In this document: positions 1-10,694 of the stretch, in pieces | Numbering within the stretch: position 1 is the stretch's first letter | How the letters are laid out: the number at the start of each line of letters is the position of its first letter | Assembly (NCBI GenBank): GCA_949317995.1 | Contig: OX439038.1 | Span: 36,337,113 to 36,401,112 of the forward strand | Direction: 5' to 3' | Length of the DNA: 64,000 nucleotides | Source: Acholoe squamosa | Lineage: Eukaryota > Annelida > Polychaeta > Phyllodocida > Polynoidae | Translations under genes and position numbers: made by a program | The notes under the pieces: model-generated | Database searches by the model: none | What the model saw: only the letters and a program-made list of their open reading frames with translations | What the model was told of the DNA's origin: nothing

Positions 1-1122
1 AGACAGGCGTCTGAATCTCCAAGCCGAGCCAGGTCACCACTGGAGGCGCTGGAGAGACAGACAAATGGGGGAAGGAAGAAGCCACATCTTCCATCTCCTA
101 CTGGAACTCCTTCCCATTATGGGCGAGCACCAACTCCACGAGGTGCACAGAACCCGACATTCTTTGGTGTCAGTGGACCGAGTGGCCAGTCCGCCCGGAA
201 ACACGCGCCTTTGAATGTCAAAGACCCGAAGCAGTACCCTGCTATGGGCCCACCCGGACCAGAGATGCAAATCTTTGATCAGTACGGGAGGGTCAAGCAG
301 GAACTGCCGACAGTAGGAGGTCAAGCTCCCCGACCTACAATGAGTGCTGTGGTGAGACAACGTCCACCCGCACCATTGTTGACGGCCAAAGACCTTAGAA
401 GGGAATTGTCACGGTTGCCCCTGGTTCAGGGATTACCAACTCAAGGCCCTTCTTCGACCACTGCTAGTGCGGTTACTACTGCGGTTGCTTCTTCGCACAC
501 GCAGGTAGCTGTCACTGCGAGCGGGTCTGGAGCACAGCCGAAGCCTCAGGGTCAGGTACCCCCACCTGGTGCTGTGGTTCATCGGCCTAAGCTGATCCAG
601 ACAGTGGAGACCTTCTTCAAGAAGGAGGACAAATTGTCTTGCAATATCCAGAGCAAACAATTTGAGACGCTACAGCACCATCTGGAAAACCTCCACCTGG
701 ACATGTATCGTCGGACCGTGTCGAGCACTCTCCAGTGTATTGACGCGATCCAGAAGTCAGAGATCAACCGAATCTCGACTCAGATCAAAGCGGATGTTGC
801 CAAAGATAAGCAGGAAGCTGCTAATCTGCGGCAGGAGGCCCTATCCGAGAAGGAAACAGCTTCTCAGATGCTCGACCTAGAACGAGCAACGAACATGAAG
901 AACCAGCAAAAGTTCTTCAAGGTCTTCGGAGTTATCATGGATAACTGGGACGGTACACCTGAGCATGCTTTGAAGCTGTTCGAAGCACGCCAAAAGGTGA
1001 AACTTACACCTGCTGTCCCCGCATTGGCACCTACGGATGGAACTGGTATGAACCCCCCTGTTCAGCCACTGGCTCAACAACCGGGTCCAAACCAGCCACC
1101 CGAGGAGAACATGGAACAGTAA
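1..1122 (+). CDS. Gypsy element A, third ORF (C-terminal part, partial)
   Basis: The frame is open from base 1 to the TAA at 1120-1122 (about 373 codons), so the gene starts left of the window. The first half is low-complexity and rich in Pro, Ser and Arg. From about base 590 it becomes a charged, probably coiled-coil region ending in a block reading VFGVIMDNWDGTPEHAL near 930-975. The same block (VFGVDLDEWDGTPESAL) and the preceding charged region end the third ORF of gypsy element B (19381-22510, minus strand), which shows that both belong to one protein family. The ORF is followed by a UTR, a polypurine tract and an LTR, so it sits after pol, where env lies in some elements. No signal peptide or membrane segment is visible in this part. 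Function unknown. Confidence 0.75.
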   Translation, partial: RQASESPSRARSPLEALERQTNGGRKKPHLPSPTGTPSHYGRAPTPRGAQNPTFFGVSGPSGQSARKHAPLNVKDPKQYPAMGPPGPEMQIFDQYGRVKQELPTVGGQAPRPTMSAVVRQRPPAPLLTAKDLRRELSRLPLVQGLPTQGPSSTTASAVTTAVASSHTQVAVTASGSGAQPKPQGQVPPPGAVVHRPKLIQTVETFFKKEDKLSCNIQSKQFETLQHHLENLHLDMYRRTVSSTLQCIDAIQKSEINRISTQIKADVAKDKQEAANLRQEALSEKETASQMLDLERATNMKNQQKFFKVFGVIMDNWDGTPEHALKLFEARQKVKLTPAVPALAPTDGTGMNPPVQPLAQQPGPNQPPEENMEQ

Positions 1123-2432
1123 AAAACTGTTGCATGAAGATCGGACATAATTGTGTGTCCCGGGGTTCTATTACCCATGCATTGTTGGATAAGAAACCAT
1201 TTTTTTATCCAACCCGTATTGATTCGGGTACCAAACTGTACCCTAATCCGGAAACTGAAAACAGAAGGAGAAAACAAACAAGTCACTCTGGAGGAGGAGT
1301 ACGAATGCTGTAAACACCATAATTGTACTGTGCCACAATGTAATGACTGTGCCTATTATAAAATCATGGACAATTTACACTAATATGGACTTTTGAACTA
1401 CAAACCGGATTTACTACTACACCACTACTATTTGTGAGCTAGCACTACAGGCATCAGGGTTTAGCTACGCCCATAGAGTCCATCAACAGTCTACAACTGG
1501 ATCTACTATAACCTCCAGTTAGCTAGCACTACAGGCATCAGGGTTTAGCTACACCCACCAACAAGTTTTACTATAGCACTTCAGGCATCAGGGTTCAGCT
1601 CGCCCATACCAAGCCATCAGCAGCATCCGACTCCTGTTACATCCTCCAATCATGAAAACAAGTAACTTTGTTGATATTATTATATTGTATGTAAAATTGT
1701 ATTTATAACTATATAATATCTTTTATAAAGATATATTATTATATAAGGGTACCTATAAATATACTGGATCTGCGAATCCTAAAAGTTATTTAAGGTAATC
1801 CTAGACCTATAACTGTCTATATAGGTCATTCCTGGTCTCAATATATTAAGAGACTATAATTCTTCTGTAACTTGTAAATATAAAACACTAAGGTATAAAC
1901 TGAGTTGCGTCTCAAAAGTATAAATATTTTTCTATAAAATAAGAGAAGGTCCAACGGATTTCTCTAAACTTAGTATTGTATTACTCAGGTTAATACCTAA
2001 TTGTGTTCATATAGTATCAGATTAATTGTCCATATCTGATCATTAATATTTAATTCACTCTGTAAAGTAGACAGAGCTGTTAATTTAAAAAGTCGAAAAT
2101 TTTTTTTCCGGGTTCAATAACCATAATACGATCATTGTTAACAACCACCGGTCCTTTTCAGGACCCTACTGTTGTCAAAACGTTACTATAAATCTGTGAT
2201 AATTGTATATTTATCATTTATGGTTGTTATAAGCTAGTGATGGAAATAACATGAACGACACTCGATGCTATTATTGTATAATTTTTCAGAAATAGGATAG
2301 TCTTATACTATAGCCTATTTCACATCGAGCAAGTGTAATTAATACCCCTTTTTAGTATTGTAAACAATCACTTACTAGGTTATTAATACACTGCGGTTTA
2401 ATTACCCCCAAGTTATTGTCTAAGGGGGGCAG
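1123..2432 (+). other. 3' untranslated region of gypsy element A with polypurine tract
   Basis: AT-rich DNA with no convincing gene. Three imperfect copies of an element around 'gcactacaggcatcaggg' and 'tagctac' lie at about 1440-1475, 1520-1558 and 1575-1610. A polypurine tract (aaggggggcag, 2422-2432) directly abuts the LTR, as expected for the plus-strand primer of an LTR retrotransposon. A 76-codon ORF at 1153-1383 with a Cys-rich end lies here; I do not consider it supported. Confidence 0.6.
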
Positions 2433-2850
2433 TGTAGGGGTATGGTATTTTACACTTTAACGTTCATGCACCCGTGAGACTCAGACCTAGGTCCTTCGGG
2501 TGTGGTGGGGGAATCCGGATGGCAGGTGGCAGCACCTGCCTCTGGGTTCGTATCCACTACACCAGGGGGCCTACCACTCGTCCGCCACACGTCACGTGGC
2601 CGGTCTGAGTTTCGCGGGCTTTTCCCCTATATAAGGCTGGTCCTAGCCCTAGGTTCCTCAGTAGTGGTTTACCCACTGCTCAACCAGGTTGTTACCCGAA
2701 AGGGTAACCGAATGCACTAGCAGCATGTAGTCCTCTGAGGCTGTGATCGTATGTAACGCAAGCTCTGAAATAAAAGCTCGGTTGCCTACCCGGAAACTTT
2801 TCTCTCTCTTCGTTATGATTTAATCTAACTTAACGAGACGAACCACTACA
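2433..2850 (+). repeat. 3' LTR of gypsy element A
   Basis: 418 bp beginning TGTAGGGG and ending CCACTACA, with short inverted ends TGTAG/CTACA, directly after a polypurine tract. It holds a TATA box (TATATAAG, 2628-2635) and, 141 bp on, a polyadenylation signal (AATAAA, 2769-2774), which fits a U3-R-U5 layout. LTRs of elements B and C share the TGTAGRGG start. The 5' copy is outside the window, so length and target duplication cannot be confirmed. Confidence 0.75.
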
Positions 2851-2879
2851 TATTTTACAATATGGGTGGTAATTACAAG

Positions 2880-2905
2880 GTTTCGATCCCATTAGATCTC
2901 ATCAG
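2880..2905 (-). ncRNA. Hammerhead ribozyme core in the PLE2 3' UTR
   Basis: On the minus strand the sequence reads CUGAUGA, a 4-bp helix II (GAUC/GAUC) with a 6-nt loop, then GAAAC. These are the invariant core residues of hammerhead self-cleaving RNAs. Hammerheads are known in Penelope-like elements. Helix II differs from the PLE1 and PLE3 copies by paired changes. Helix I and a standard helix III could not be resolved by eye, so activity is uncertain. Confidence 0.65.
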
Positions 2906-3314
2906 GTGTTACATGAGGTATTCAAGGCATGTGATGTTATCACTATTTTACCATAAATATTCAATTGTTTATTTAGGTTTTTGTTTTTTGGCAGGAGCAT
3001 ACAAGTAGGGGCTGCTGCCAAATTGGACTGGAGATTATATTTTAATTCATTTTATACATTTTATGTATAAAAAAACAGAATTAAGGTTGTGGTATGACAA
3101 ACCAGGGTTTTGTTTTATGGTGGATATAAAATGGTATATCTGCTAGGGCTAGAAATTTTAGACTAGATTTATCTGGTCTTTTTTATTTCTGTTAAACCTG
3201 GCATAAAGATACAAGGTATCATTATATCACATAAATATGGCGGCTACCCGGTAATCTATGGTTTTTTGCACGGAGCTTAAGGGTAGCGGCCTTTGTTTCT
3301 GGTTTGACACTGAT

Positions 3315-4060
3315 CTAAAAATTAGGTGCATCAATTAGATTCAGTCCATGAGGAACTTGGGTACGTAATTTTAGTATCCAGTTCCTCTCTAATTTATTGC
3401 GGATTTTCTGCGCATATTCTGAGTGTGGGTTCTTATTTATGAACTCCACAATGTGGATTTCCACATCTTTGAGGCCTAGGTGTCCATCAGAATTGAAATG
3501 AGCACCCATGTCGGTGTTCATTCTTTTATTCGTGATGTTCCCTATGTGGGGGTAAAACCTTTGTCGGAGGGTTTGTTTGGTTTGTCCCACATATTGTTTA
3601 CCACATCTTTTGCATGATATACAATAGATCACATTGGAGCAAAGACATGAAACTTTGGTCTTTGCTTGGTGTGATCTATTGGTTTGGCCGGAGGTGATCT
3701 CGCCACTCCGGTTCAACAAGGGGCAGCATTGACATTTTTGGTTGTCACATTCTTTGGAGCTTTTTCCCACTTAGGGCTGCTCTGTGCTTGCCACTTCTTT
3801 CAGGATGGTAATCCACCTTTGATCTGACTAACGTATTTCGTATAGATGGTGGTTTACGTAGGCCTACAATAAGACGTGTTTTATGTAGGGTACTGGTTCT
3901 TGCTGAGGTTGCCAGCATGTCCCAGTTTGCCTTGACAATTTTTTGTAGGTTGTTGAAGCTGGGATGGAAGGTTGTGACCAAGATGCACACGTCCTCTTGT
4001 GTGCCACACTTTCTGCTGACCTTATATAGTAAGGGGTCAGGTCTTGGTTGAGCTAAGGAT
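3315..4060 (-). pseudogene. PLE2 GIY-YIG endonuclease remnant
   Basis: Two minus-strand frames carry parts of one protein. The upstream part (3745-3990) is the linker after the RT (QKIVKANWDML, GLRKPPSIRN). The downstream part (3315-3770) holds a Cys-rich zinc-binding linker (CDNQKCQCC) and the GIY-YIG nuclease (VIYCISCKRCGKQYVGQTK) and ends LNLIDAPNF. A frameshift near 3745-3770 separates them. The C-terminus is nearly identical in wording to PLE1 at 12336-12767, so they are the same family. No RT domain remains, so this is a dead fragment. Confidence 0.85.
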
Positions 4061-4100
4061 ACATAGACTTCCTGTGCCCAAACGTAAATAAAGTTAAAGT

Positions 4101-5275
4101 TGAGGGGGCCAGGACATCGCTAAGCCCACACGTATGTGATAACTATGGATAGGGGCCAGGTCTCCGCTAAGCCCAAACATATGGTATACCTAAAAATAAA
4201 GGGGGGGCCAGGACTCCGCGAAACTTGCATGTATGTGTGAATACGTGAAAGCGGGGAGTCGGGCAGCCACGGTTTAGAATTCTAAGGACACTGGAACAAG
4301 GTGGTGGCCTGGAGATGTTAAGGAAAAGTTCCTCAGTTCTTGGGAAGGTGGTACCATGGGGGACTTGACACATCCTCGCTAAAACTTGGGACACGCGGTA
4401 GACCCTAGGGACACTGGGGTCCAAAATAGGGTTGCAAGTTAAACGCCACATCGGTTGAGCTGGGGACTGCGGGAGGCTGCGAGTTTCCAGGGGGGGTGCC
4501 TCCAAGTTGGGCCTCATGAGGGAACTTTGGGAGGCTGCACTTCGAGCTGGGCCTCCAAGATGGTGGGGGAGTTGGACATCACAACTCACAGGGGCCTACC
4601 AAAACTTGGAGCAGCTGCTCCAGGGTAAGGCAGTAGTTTCTGGAGAAAGACTGTCAGAATTGGAGCTGCGCTCCAGGACAGTGCAGTGTGAGAGCCAAGA
4701 TGGGTTCTGTCTGACTGAACAAGCCAGACTGCTTATATAGAGCCTGACTGGGGCTGGTCAGGTGGTCAGCCCCAGCCAATGGGGAGAGGCCTAACAGGAC
4801 CCCATAGGGCCCAACAGGACCCTTACAGGGCTGCCCTCGAATTTCAGCATGAATTTATGGAATAATGAGACAATTTCTTAAAAATACAACAATGCCATGT
4901 TGATCTATGGCCCCAAATTAGTGGGAATCGATTTGGGTGAAATGGCCCAGGATTGGCCGTACTGGCAGTGCACCGATTTGGGTTTGGCGTCGCAGCAGAT
5001 GCACATTTTCCGTGGTTTCCTTGGCCCAAATCAGGCTCCTAATTCACTCAAAAATACTGAGGTTTGAAACGAGGATGCTAGGGGTCGAGAGGGTGCAGCA
5101 AAGCTGCAAGACCACTTTCATGAGGGGTTTAGGAGTTTAGATGGCCGTTTAGATAACATTGACCCTTTTGGTTTGGCAAAAGAGTCATGTGTGGTAGGCT
5201 TTGAGTAGGAGTGTGGGTTATATAGGCTATAAATTTCTTTAAAAGTGTGATGAAGGGAGGATGTGCATGTTAACT
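4101..5275. other. No gene recognised; short degenerate repeats
   Basis: Three imperfect copies of a unit containing 'ggggccagg' and 'ccgctaagccca' occur at about 4104-4145, 4150-4190 and 4200-4235. An open frame at 4167-4589 (minus) resembles no family I know and has a low-complexity composition. The rest is unremarkable. Confidence 0.4.
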
Positions 5276-7400
5276 AACAAATTTGGCATAACTACTGACA
5301 TATTTTGAATAATTGCTGACAAATAGCGACAAAGTACTGACATTCATTGACTTATTGCTGACAAAATGCGAGTAAATACTGACATATTGACTAATATCTG
5401 ACAAATTGTGAGTAATTACTGACATAAATGGACTAATTGTTGTTATATAATGACTAAGTACTGGCATATATTGACTGATTGCTGACAAATAGTGAGTAAA
5501 TACTGACATATATTGACTAATTTCTGACAAATTATGAGCAATTACTGACATATCGAGAGTGAGTGAGTAATAGATGTTTAACGCCATTTCGACAGCTGAG
5601 GTTATATTCATGGCGAGAACTACATTACACAATTTCACAGAGGAATGTGTCAGTGCCCAAGCATATGTGCACCACACACATCTGAGGGGAAAGGAAAAAG
5701 GAGAAATAGACCCTTTTAAGTGAGCTAGGGAAGCCCACTGACATGTCGACTAATTGCTGACAAATAGTGCATAGGTACTGACATATTTTAATTAATTGCT
5801 GACAAATTGTTCATAACTACTGACATATTTTGACTAATTGCTGACAAATAGCAACAAAGTACTGACATTCATTGACTTATTGCTGACAAAATGCAAGTAA
5901 ATACTGACATATTGACTAATATCTGACAAATTGTGAGTAATTACTGACATAAATGGACTGATGGTTGTTATATAATGACTAAGTACTGGCATATATTGAC
6001 TGATTGCTGACAAATAGTGAGTAAATACTGACATATATTGACTAATTTCTGACAAATTATGAGCAATTACTGACATATCGAGAGTGAGTGAGTAATAGAT
6101 GTTTAACGCCATTTCGACAGCTGAGGTTATATTCATGGCAAGAACTACATTACACAATTTCACAGAGGAATGTGTCAGTGCCCGAGCATATGTGCACCAC
6201 ACACATCTGAGGGGAAAGGAAAGAGGAGAAATAGACCCTTTTAAGTGAGCTAGGGAAGCCCACTGACATATCGACTAATTGCTGACAAATAGTACATAGG
6301 TACTGACATATTTTAATTAATTGCTGACAAATTGTGCATAACTACTGACATATTTTGACTAATTGCTGACAAATAGTACATAGGTACTGACATATTTTAA
6401 TTAATTGCTGACAAATTGTGCATAACTACTGACATATTTTGACTAATTGCTGACAAATAGCGACAAAGTACTGACATTCATTGACTTATTGCTGACAAAA
6501 TATGAGTAAATACTGACATATATTGACTAATATCTGACAAATTATGAGTAATTACTGACATAAATGGACTAATTGTTGTTATATAATGACTCAGTACTGG
6601 CATATATATTGAATGATTGCTGACAAAAAGTGAGTAAATACTGACATATATTGACTAATTGCTGACAAATTTTATGTAAATACTGACATGTGTTGACTAA
6701 TTTCTGATATCTAGTGACTGACATATATGGACTAATTGCTGTTATATAATGACCAAGTACTGACTGATTTGGCTGATTGCTGACATATATTGACTAATTG
6801 CTGATATATATATAGTGACTAAGTACTGATATATATCAACTATTTGCTGACAAATAGTGACAAAACACTGACATATATTGACTTATTGGCGACAAAATGT
6901 GAGTAAATACTGACATATATTAACTAATTGCTGACAAATAGTCCATAGATACTGACATATTTTGACAAATACCAGTCAAGGCAAGATGCACAATTGAATC
7001 AATGGCTATTTCTCTGTTATGTACTGACCATAATGCTGAGAGATTGTGAGTAAATAATGACATGTATTGATAATTGCTGATATTCAATGACTAAGTACTG
7101 ACATATATTGACTAATTGCTGACAAATAGTGAGTAATTACTGACAAATCATGCATTATTTCTGACATATTTTGACTAATTACTGACAAAATGTGAGTGCA
7201 TCATGTCAATCTGGCCATGATGCACAAATGATTAAAATGCCATTAATCTTTTTAATGTCAATACTTAGTCACTAGGTGTATACTGACTAATTGCTGACAA
7301 ATTGTGAGTAAATACTGACATATTTCGACTAATTGCTAACAAATAGTGAGTAATTACTAACATAAAAATTATATTGATTAACCACTGACAAATAGTGAGT
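5276..7400. repeat. AT-rich satellite of about 42-bp units with a 525-bp higher-order duplication
   Basis: About 2.1 kb of degenerate tandem units of the type 'ctgacatatattgactaa' + 'ttgctgacaaatagtgagta', period about 42 bp. A 525-bp block starting at 5287 recurs at 5812 with very few differences and begins a third time at 6337. Each full block contains the same non-satellite insert of about 180 bp (about 5555-5735 and 6080-6255, with 'gtttaacgccatttcgacagc'). The duplicated minus-strand ORFs at 5270-5677 and 5834-6202 are artefacts of this repetition. Confidence 0.9.
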
Positions 7401-8493
7401 AATTACTATCATACCATAGCACTAACACTAACCTTTTATAGCCCTAAACTCAATACATGTACCATAAAAACACAGATTAAAACACAAATTAAAACACAGG
7501 ATGACGTCAACATTTTCAAACACCAGAGAATGGAGAAATGGAAAGATATCCATTCAGTGCAAACAGGGCTTGCGCAGGTATTGATGTGTAAAGCTTATCA
7601 ACAGTGATAATGCACTGGTAACTAGCATTTGGATCTAAAAGGTTTAAGCATCTGATCAAGCAATGGCTGCCTCCATTGAACAACTTGTTTGATGCTATAC
7701 AAAGGTAGAGGAGGGGTCTTTCTTTTCTACTGTTCAGATTCCACTAGTCACTAGGTGCAGTCAGTAGTTTATACTTGCAAGCATATGAATTCTATAAGGG
7801 ACCAATGGAACATATCTATATTATATTGAAGAGTACCAAGGTACTGCATAATTATGCTAATTATGCAAATAATATGCGCGGATATGGAATGTTCGGTATC
7901 AATCTGGGGTGTTTCGTCCCCCTACAGAACATGCCCCCCTAAAAAATTTGTTTCGGAAAAGAATAAGCGAAATAATTTTTTTAACTAGCAGCCTTTTCGG
8001 CCTGAGCCGGTCCACCTGCGCCCTACCTCCTGCCAAAACCTATCTGTTTTAAGTGTCACCGGCGAAAAAGGGCAGGTTTGAGGAAGGAATGGATCGAAAT
8101 ATAGGCTTTTTTGGGATGCGGGGGCAGACGCCAGTCCAGGTACTGGCAGAGAGGTCCAAGAACTGGCAGTTTTACAAAATAAATCGTATCTCCCTTAATA
8201 ATAGGAGTTTCCCATAGTGTGACCTATAGATAAAGGGTAGCTCGAGCTGGCGAACGTCATGGCGGTCTTTATTTTCAGATCTGCACAATGGGAACAAAGT
8301 TATCGATGTTTTAAAGCTATGACATCACAAAAATGGCCATAACTTTCCACCAAGTCGTCGTAGGAAAAAAATTCAAACAGCTATGGACTCCTCTGGAAAA
8401 TCGTTTTTCTCTCGGAACCCTATTATCGCCCAACGATGTCTCTCTGGCTTCAGGCTATTTTGGCCTTTCCCCAGCATTTTTGGCCTCTACAGC
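7401..8493. other. No gene recognised
   Basis: Unique-looking AT-rich sequence, then a C-rich stretch from 7900. I see no coding signature, structural RNA or transposon end. An open frame at 8333-8623 runs into the GC-rich repeat and is not supported. Confidence 0.3.
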
Positions 8494-8770
8494 CATGGTT
8501 GGCTTGAACCCGCTGAGCGCCTATAGCCCCCTCCCCTCACCCCCTTCCCCCCAGTGGGTCGGCGTCCTTGGCTGCTACGCCGCTGAGCCTGAGGCAGTCC
8601 CCCCCCCACACCCACCTCTATGAGTTTAAGCTGTCATCGGCACACGGTCGGCTTGAACCCGCTGAGCGCCTATAGCCCCCTCCCCTCACCCCCCCCCCGG
8701 TGGGTCAGCGGTAGTTCCCCCCCACACCTCTATGAGTTCAAGCTGTCATCGGCACACGCCGGGGCCGCGC
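8494..8770 (+). repeat. GC-rich tandem units, inverted relative to 9020-9205
   Basis: Two to three units containing 'tatgagttcaagctgtcatc' followed by 'ggcacacggtcggcttgaac' and a C-rich spacer. The same core forms arrays inside MITEs at 59280-59855 and 63340-63595. A reverse-complement copy lies at 9020-9205, so the two flank about 250 bp as an inverted repeat. Confidence 0.75.
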
Positions 8771-9019
8771 AGCACGCGGTGTCATGCTTTGTTCAAATCT
8801 AACAATTTCCTGCAATTTCTCAGCACCATGCGGCAAACAAGGACGAGTTGTGACAATAATCCATATGTACTGCGACAATAAAGCAAGATTTCTTTCAAAT
8901 AACAACACATTTGGGCTAAAAACACCGACACATCGTCACATTGTAAAAAAACAACACTTTCGCTGGTGCTGCAGCAGTACCAGCGGTACCAGCACATTTT
9001 GGCTTCTGGCGTGAAGAAA

Positions 9020-9205
9020 CTAGGTCAGGCTGGGTGAGGGGGTGAAGAGGGGGGGGGTGAGGGGGGGCTATATGCGCTCGGCGGGCAATACGCCGACCGT
9101 GTGCCGATGACAGCCTGAACTCATAGAGGTGGGGGGGGGGGGAACTGCCTCAGCGGCGTAGCAGCCCACGGGGGGGGGGGAGGGGGTGAGGGGAGGGGGC
9201 CATAG
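9020..9205 (-). repeat. Inverted partner of the 8494-8770 tandem units
   Basis: A G-rich stretch with the reverse complement of the unit core ('gtgtgccgatgacagcctga', 'actcatagaggtggggg'). With 8494-8770 it may form the ends of a foldback element; I could not define outer boundaries or a target duplication. Confidence 0.6.
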
Positions 9206-9302
9206 TCCAGTTAAGGTATGGAACCGGGGTGCGATTGGTACATTGATTTACAGTGGAGGGTAGAGCTCTAGGCAAAGTCTATGGGCCGATGCAGTTGTAA
9301 TA

Positions 9303-9336
9303 TGACCACTTCCGCTGAAGCAGCGGAAAGTGGTCA
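9303..9336. other. Short near-perfect hairpin
   Basis: TGACCACTTCCGCTG is followed after three bases by CAGCGGAAAGTGGTCA, giving 15-bp arms with one bulged base. No gene or terminator context; possibly a remnant of a foldback element. Confidence 0.5.
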
Positions 9337-9795
9337 ATAACATTTTCTCAATAAATCTAACATGCCTACTTTGATAAAGCTCATATCTAACCATAGTGCT
9401 ACTTTATTAGGAGTGACTTTGTACAGATAAGCCATATTTTGCAAAGCTTGGGTAGAAATAGGGGCCGGCGTGCGTGACTGGTATACTAAAGAATACAGAC
9501 TAAACAAAGGTTGGTAGGGGTGCCTAAACTTCCAGTCCACCTCCCTAACTATAACATATAAGTTGTCTTTGTATAGAATTGTTAGATTGGTGTGGGAAAG
9601 AAGGTAACTGTATGGGCAAAAATAGGGCTAACTGCATGCAGACAGGACTCCCGTGAAGGTACGGGGGGAGAGCTGGGGCAGCCCGGCGCGGTACGGGGGT
9701 GGGGGTTGCGATATCGTCTTTTCACCAAACGCCATACCATTTCTTACCCTAACTGGACCACTTTACCTGTACATTTTTTTCATTTTTTTATCAGT

Positions 9796-10030
9796 ACCGT
9801 AATCTCTCGCACCCCCAACTCAGAGAAGGTTTGTTTGCACAGAAGGCGCACCTAACCACTCTGAATTAATAGTATTTTGAAAAACCCTCCATACAAGGTG
9901 CACCCCAAACTCAAGGGGTCTGGTCCACATACACAAAAGGGTCTGTTTGGAGATTCTATGTGGCACTCAGCGGAGACGAATGTTGACGGCGTCGCGGTTC
10001 CGGGGGTGCCCGGCCAAATGGGGGTTGGGG
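9796..10030. mobile_element. Degenerate member of the CCGTAATCTC MITE family
   Basis: Contains 'ccgtaatctctcgcaccccc' and 'aactcagagaaggt', then 'agaaggcgcacctaacc' and 'gtgcaccccaaactcaagg', the internal modules of the MITEs at 59056, 60501 and 63127. No matching right terminus was seen. Ends are approximate. Confidence 0.55.
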
Positions 10031-10225
10031 GGCAGAGCCCCCGATCAAGGATATATGCCAGATCTCATCTGAATTTGAATTAGATTCAGATGAGATCATC
10101 TGAAACTTATGGAAACTTAAATGGAAGATTATTATTCAGATGAGATCTCGTATGAAAACAGTCGAAAGTGTGTGACAGCATGGTCCCACCACGTTCCTGA
10201 GGAACAAAGGCGCCATGAATGTTTG

Positions 10226-10446
10226 TGTAGTGGTCAGCGGAAAATGTCATGGAGAAACCGGGACTTGAACCCGGGACCCTCCAACTTCGAAGCGGAAGCT
10301 CTACCCCTGAGCTACTTCCCCTGGCCTGACATTCTCTACCTTCCAACTACCCTGGATCGGTATGGTATACATAGGGGGAGTGACACAATCAAGTGAACAG
10401 TCCCTCTGAAGGCTCTGCGCACCCGACGGGGGAACGAACCCCTACA
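10226..10446 (-). repeat. Terminal repeat 1 of the tRNA-bearing miniature element
   Basis: 221 bp, TGTAGTGG ... CCCCTACA on the plus strand. It differs from the second copy by a handful of bases and one single-base indel inside the tRNA-like unit. Confidence 0.75.
10251..10321 (-). tRNA. tRNA-like unit 1 (not a confident functional tRNA)
   Basis: A 71-bp minus-strand sequence with acceptor-like ends GGGGAAG/TTTCTCC (pairing with two G-T wobbles), box A TAGCTCAGGGG and box B GGTTCAAGTCC, both good Pol III promoter matches. The anticodon arm is TCCGC-TTCGAAG-TTGGA, only partly paired, so an isotype (CGA, Ser, if taken literally) is unsafe. A TTTT run follows in the LTR and could terminate Pol III. 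Best read as a tRNA-derived promoter in a mobile element. Confidence 0.55.
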
Positions 10447-10679
10447 CTCCTCCCAACCAGCTTCAACCGTATCCCGCCAGAACCGGTCCTCCAGTCCAGT
10501 CTGAACGGTACCAGTACTGAGTCACACACAGCTTGATTTACCCTCCTGTTCCCAGGAGTAACTGTGGGTGCCACCTGTTTCCAAGTCTCCCCAGCACTAG
10601 CAAGTTGAAGCGCTTGTCTATACCATACCGGCCCAGGTACCGAGCTCTCTAAAGGTCCCCCTTGCGAGGCAGGACCACT

Positions 10680-10694
10680 CAGTTTCTCCACCGG
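10680..10694 (-). other. Putative primer-binding site matching the element's own tRNA-like 3' end
   Basis: In element orientation the bases just inside the repeat read CGGTGGAGAAACTG. A tRNA ending like the LTR-borne unit (…CAGTTTCTCC, discriminator A, CCA added) would need TGGTGGAGAAACTG: 13 of 14 bases match. This links the primer and the tRNA-like unit in the LTR. Confidence 0.5.

Larger units (their letters stand above)
2862..4100 (-). mobile_element. PLE2, 5'-truncated Penelope-like element
   Basis: A minus-strand fragment holding only the linker, the GIY-YIG endonuclease end and about 450 bp of 3' UTR. The UTR (2862-3314) is clearly related to the PLE1 UTR at 11942-12335: both contain 'tctcatcaggtgt' and 'attcaaggcatgt' in the same order. 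The 5' limit near 4060-4100 is approximate; the reverse transcriptase domain is missing. It starts 11 bp after LTR A. Confidence 0.8.

Noticed and set aside
1153-1383. Small Cys-rich protein (ECCKHHNCTVPQCNDC)
   Set aside because: Lies in the element's 3' UTR without homologue in the other elements; too little support.
4167-4589. 140-codon minus-strand ORF
   Set aside because: Overlaps degenerate repeats, no recognisable motif and biased composition.
5270-6202. Two nearly identical minus-strand ORFs of 135 and 122 codons
   Set aside because: They translate the AT-rich satellite and its 525-bp duplication; the repeat explains both their openness and their identity.
10251-10321. Ordinary host tRNA gene
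   Set aside because: The anticodon arm pairs poorly, and the sequence recurs three times within the same larger repeat with conserved flanks.
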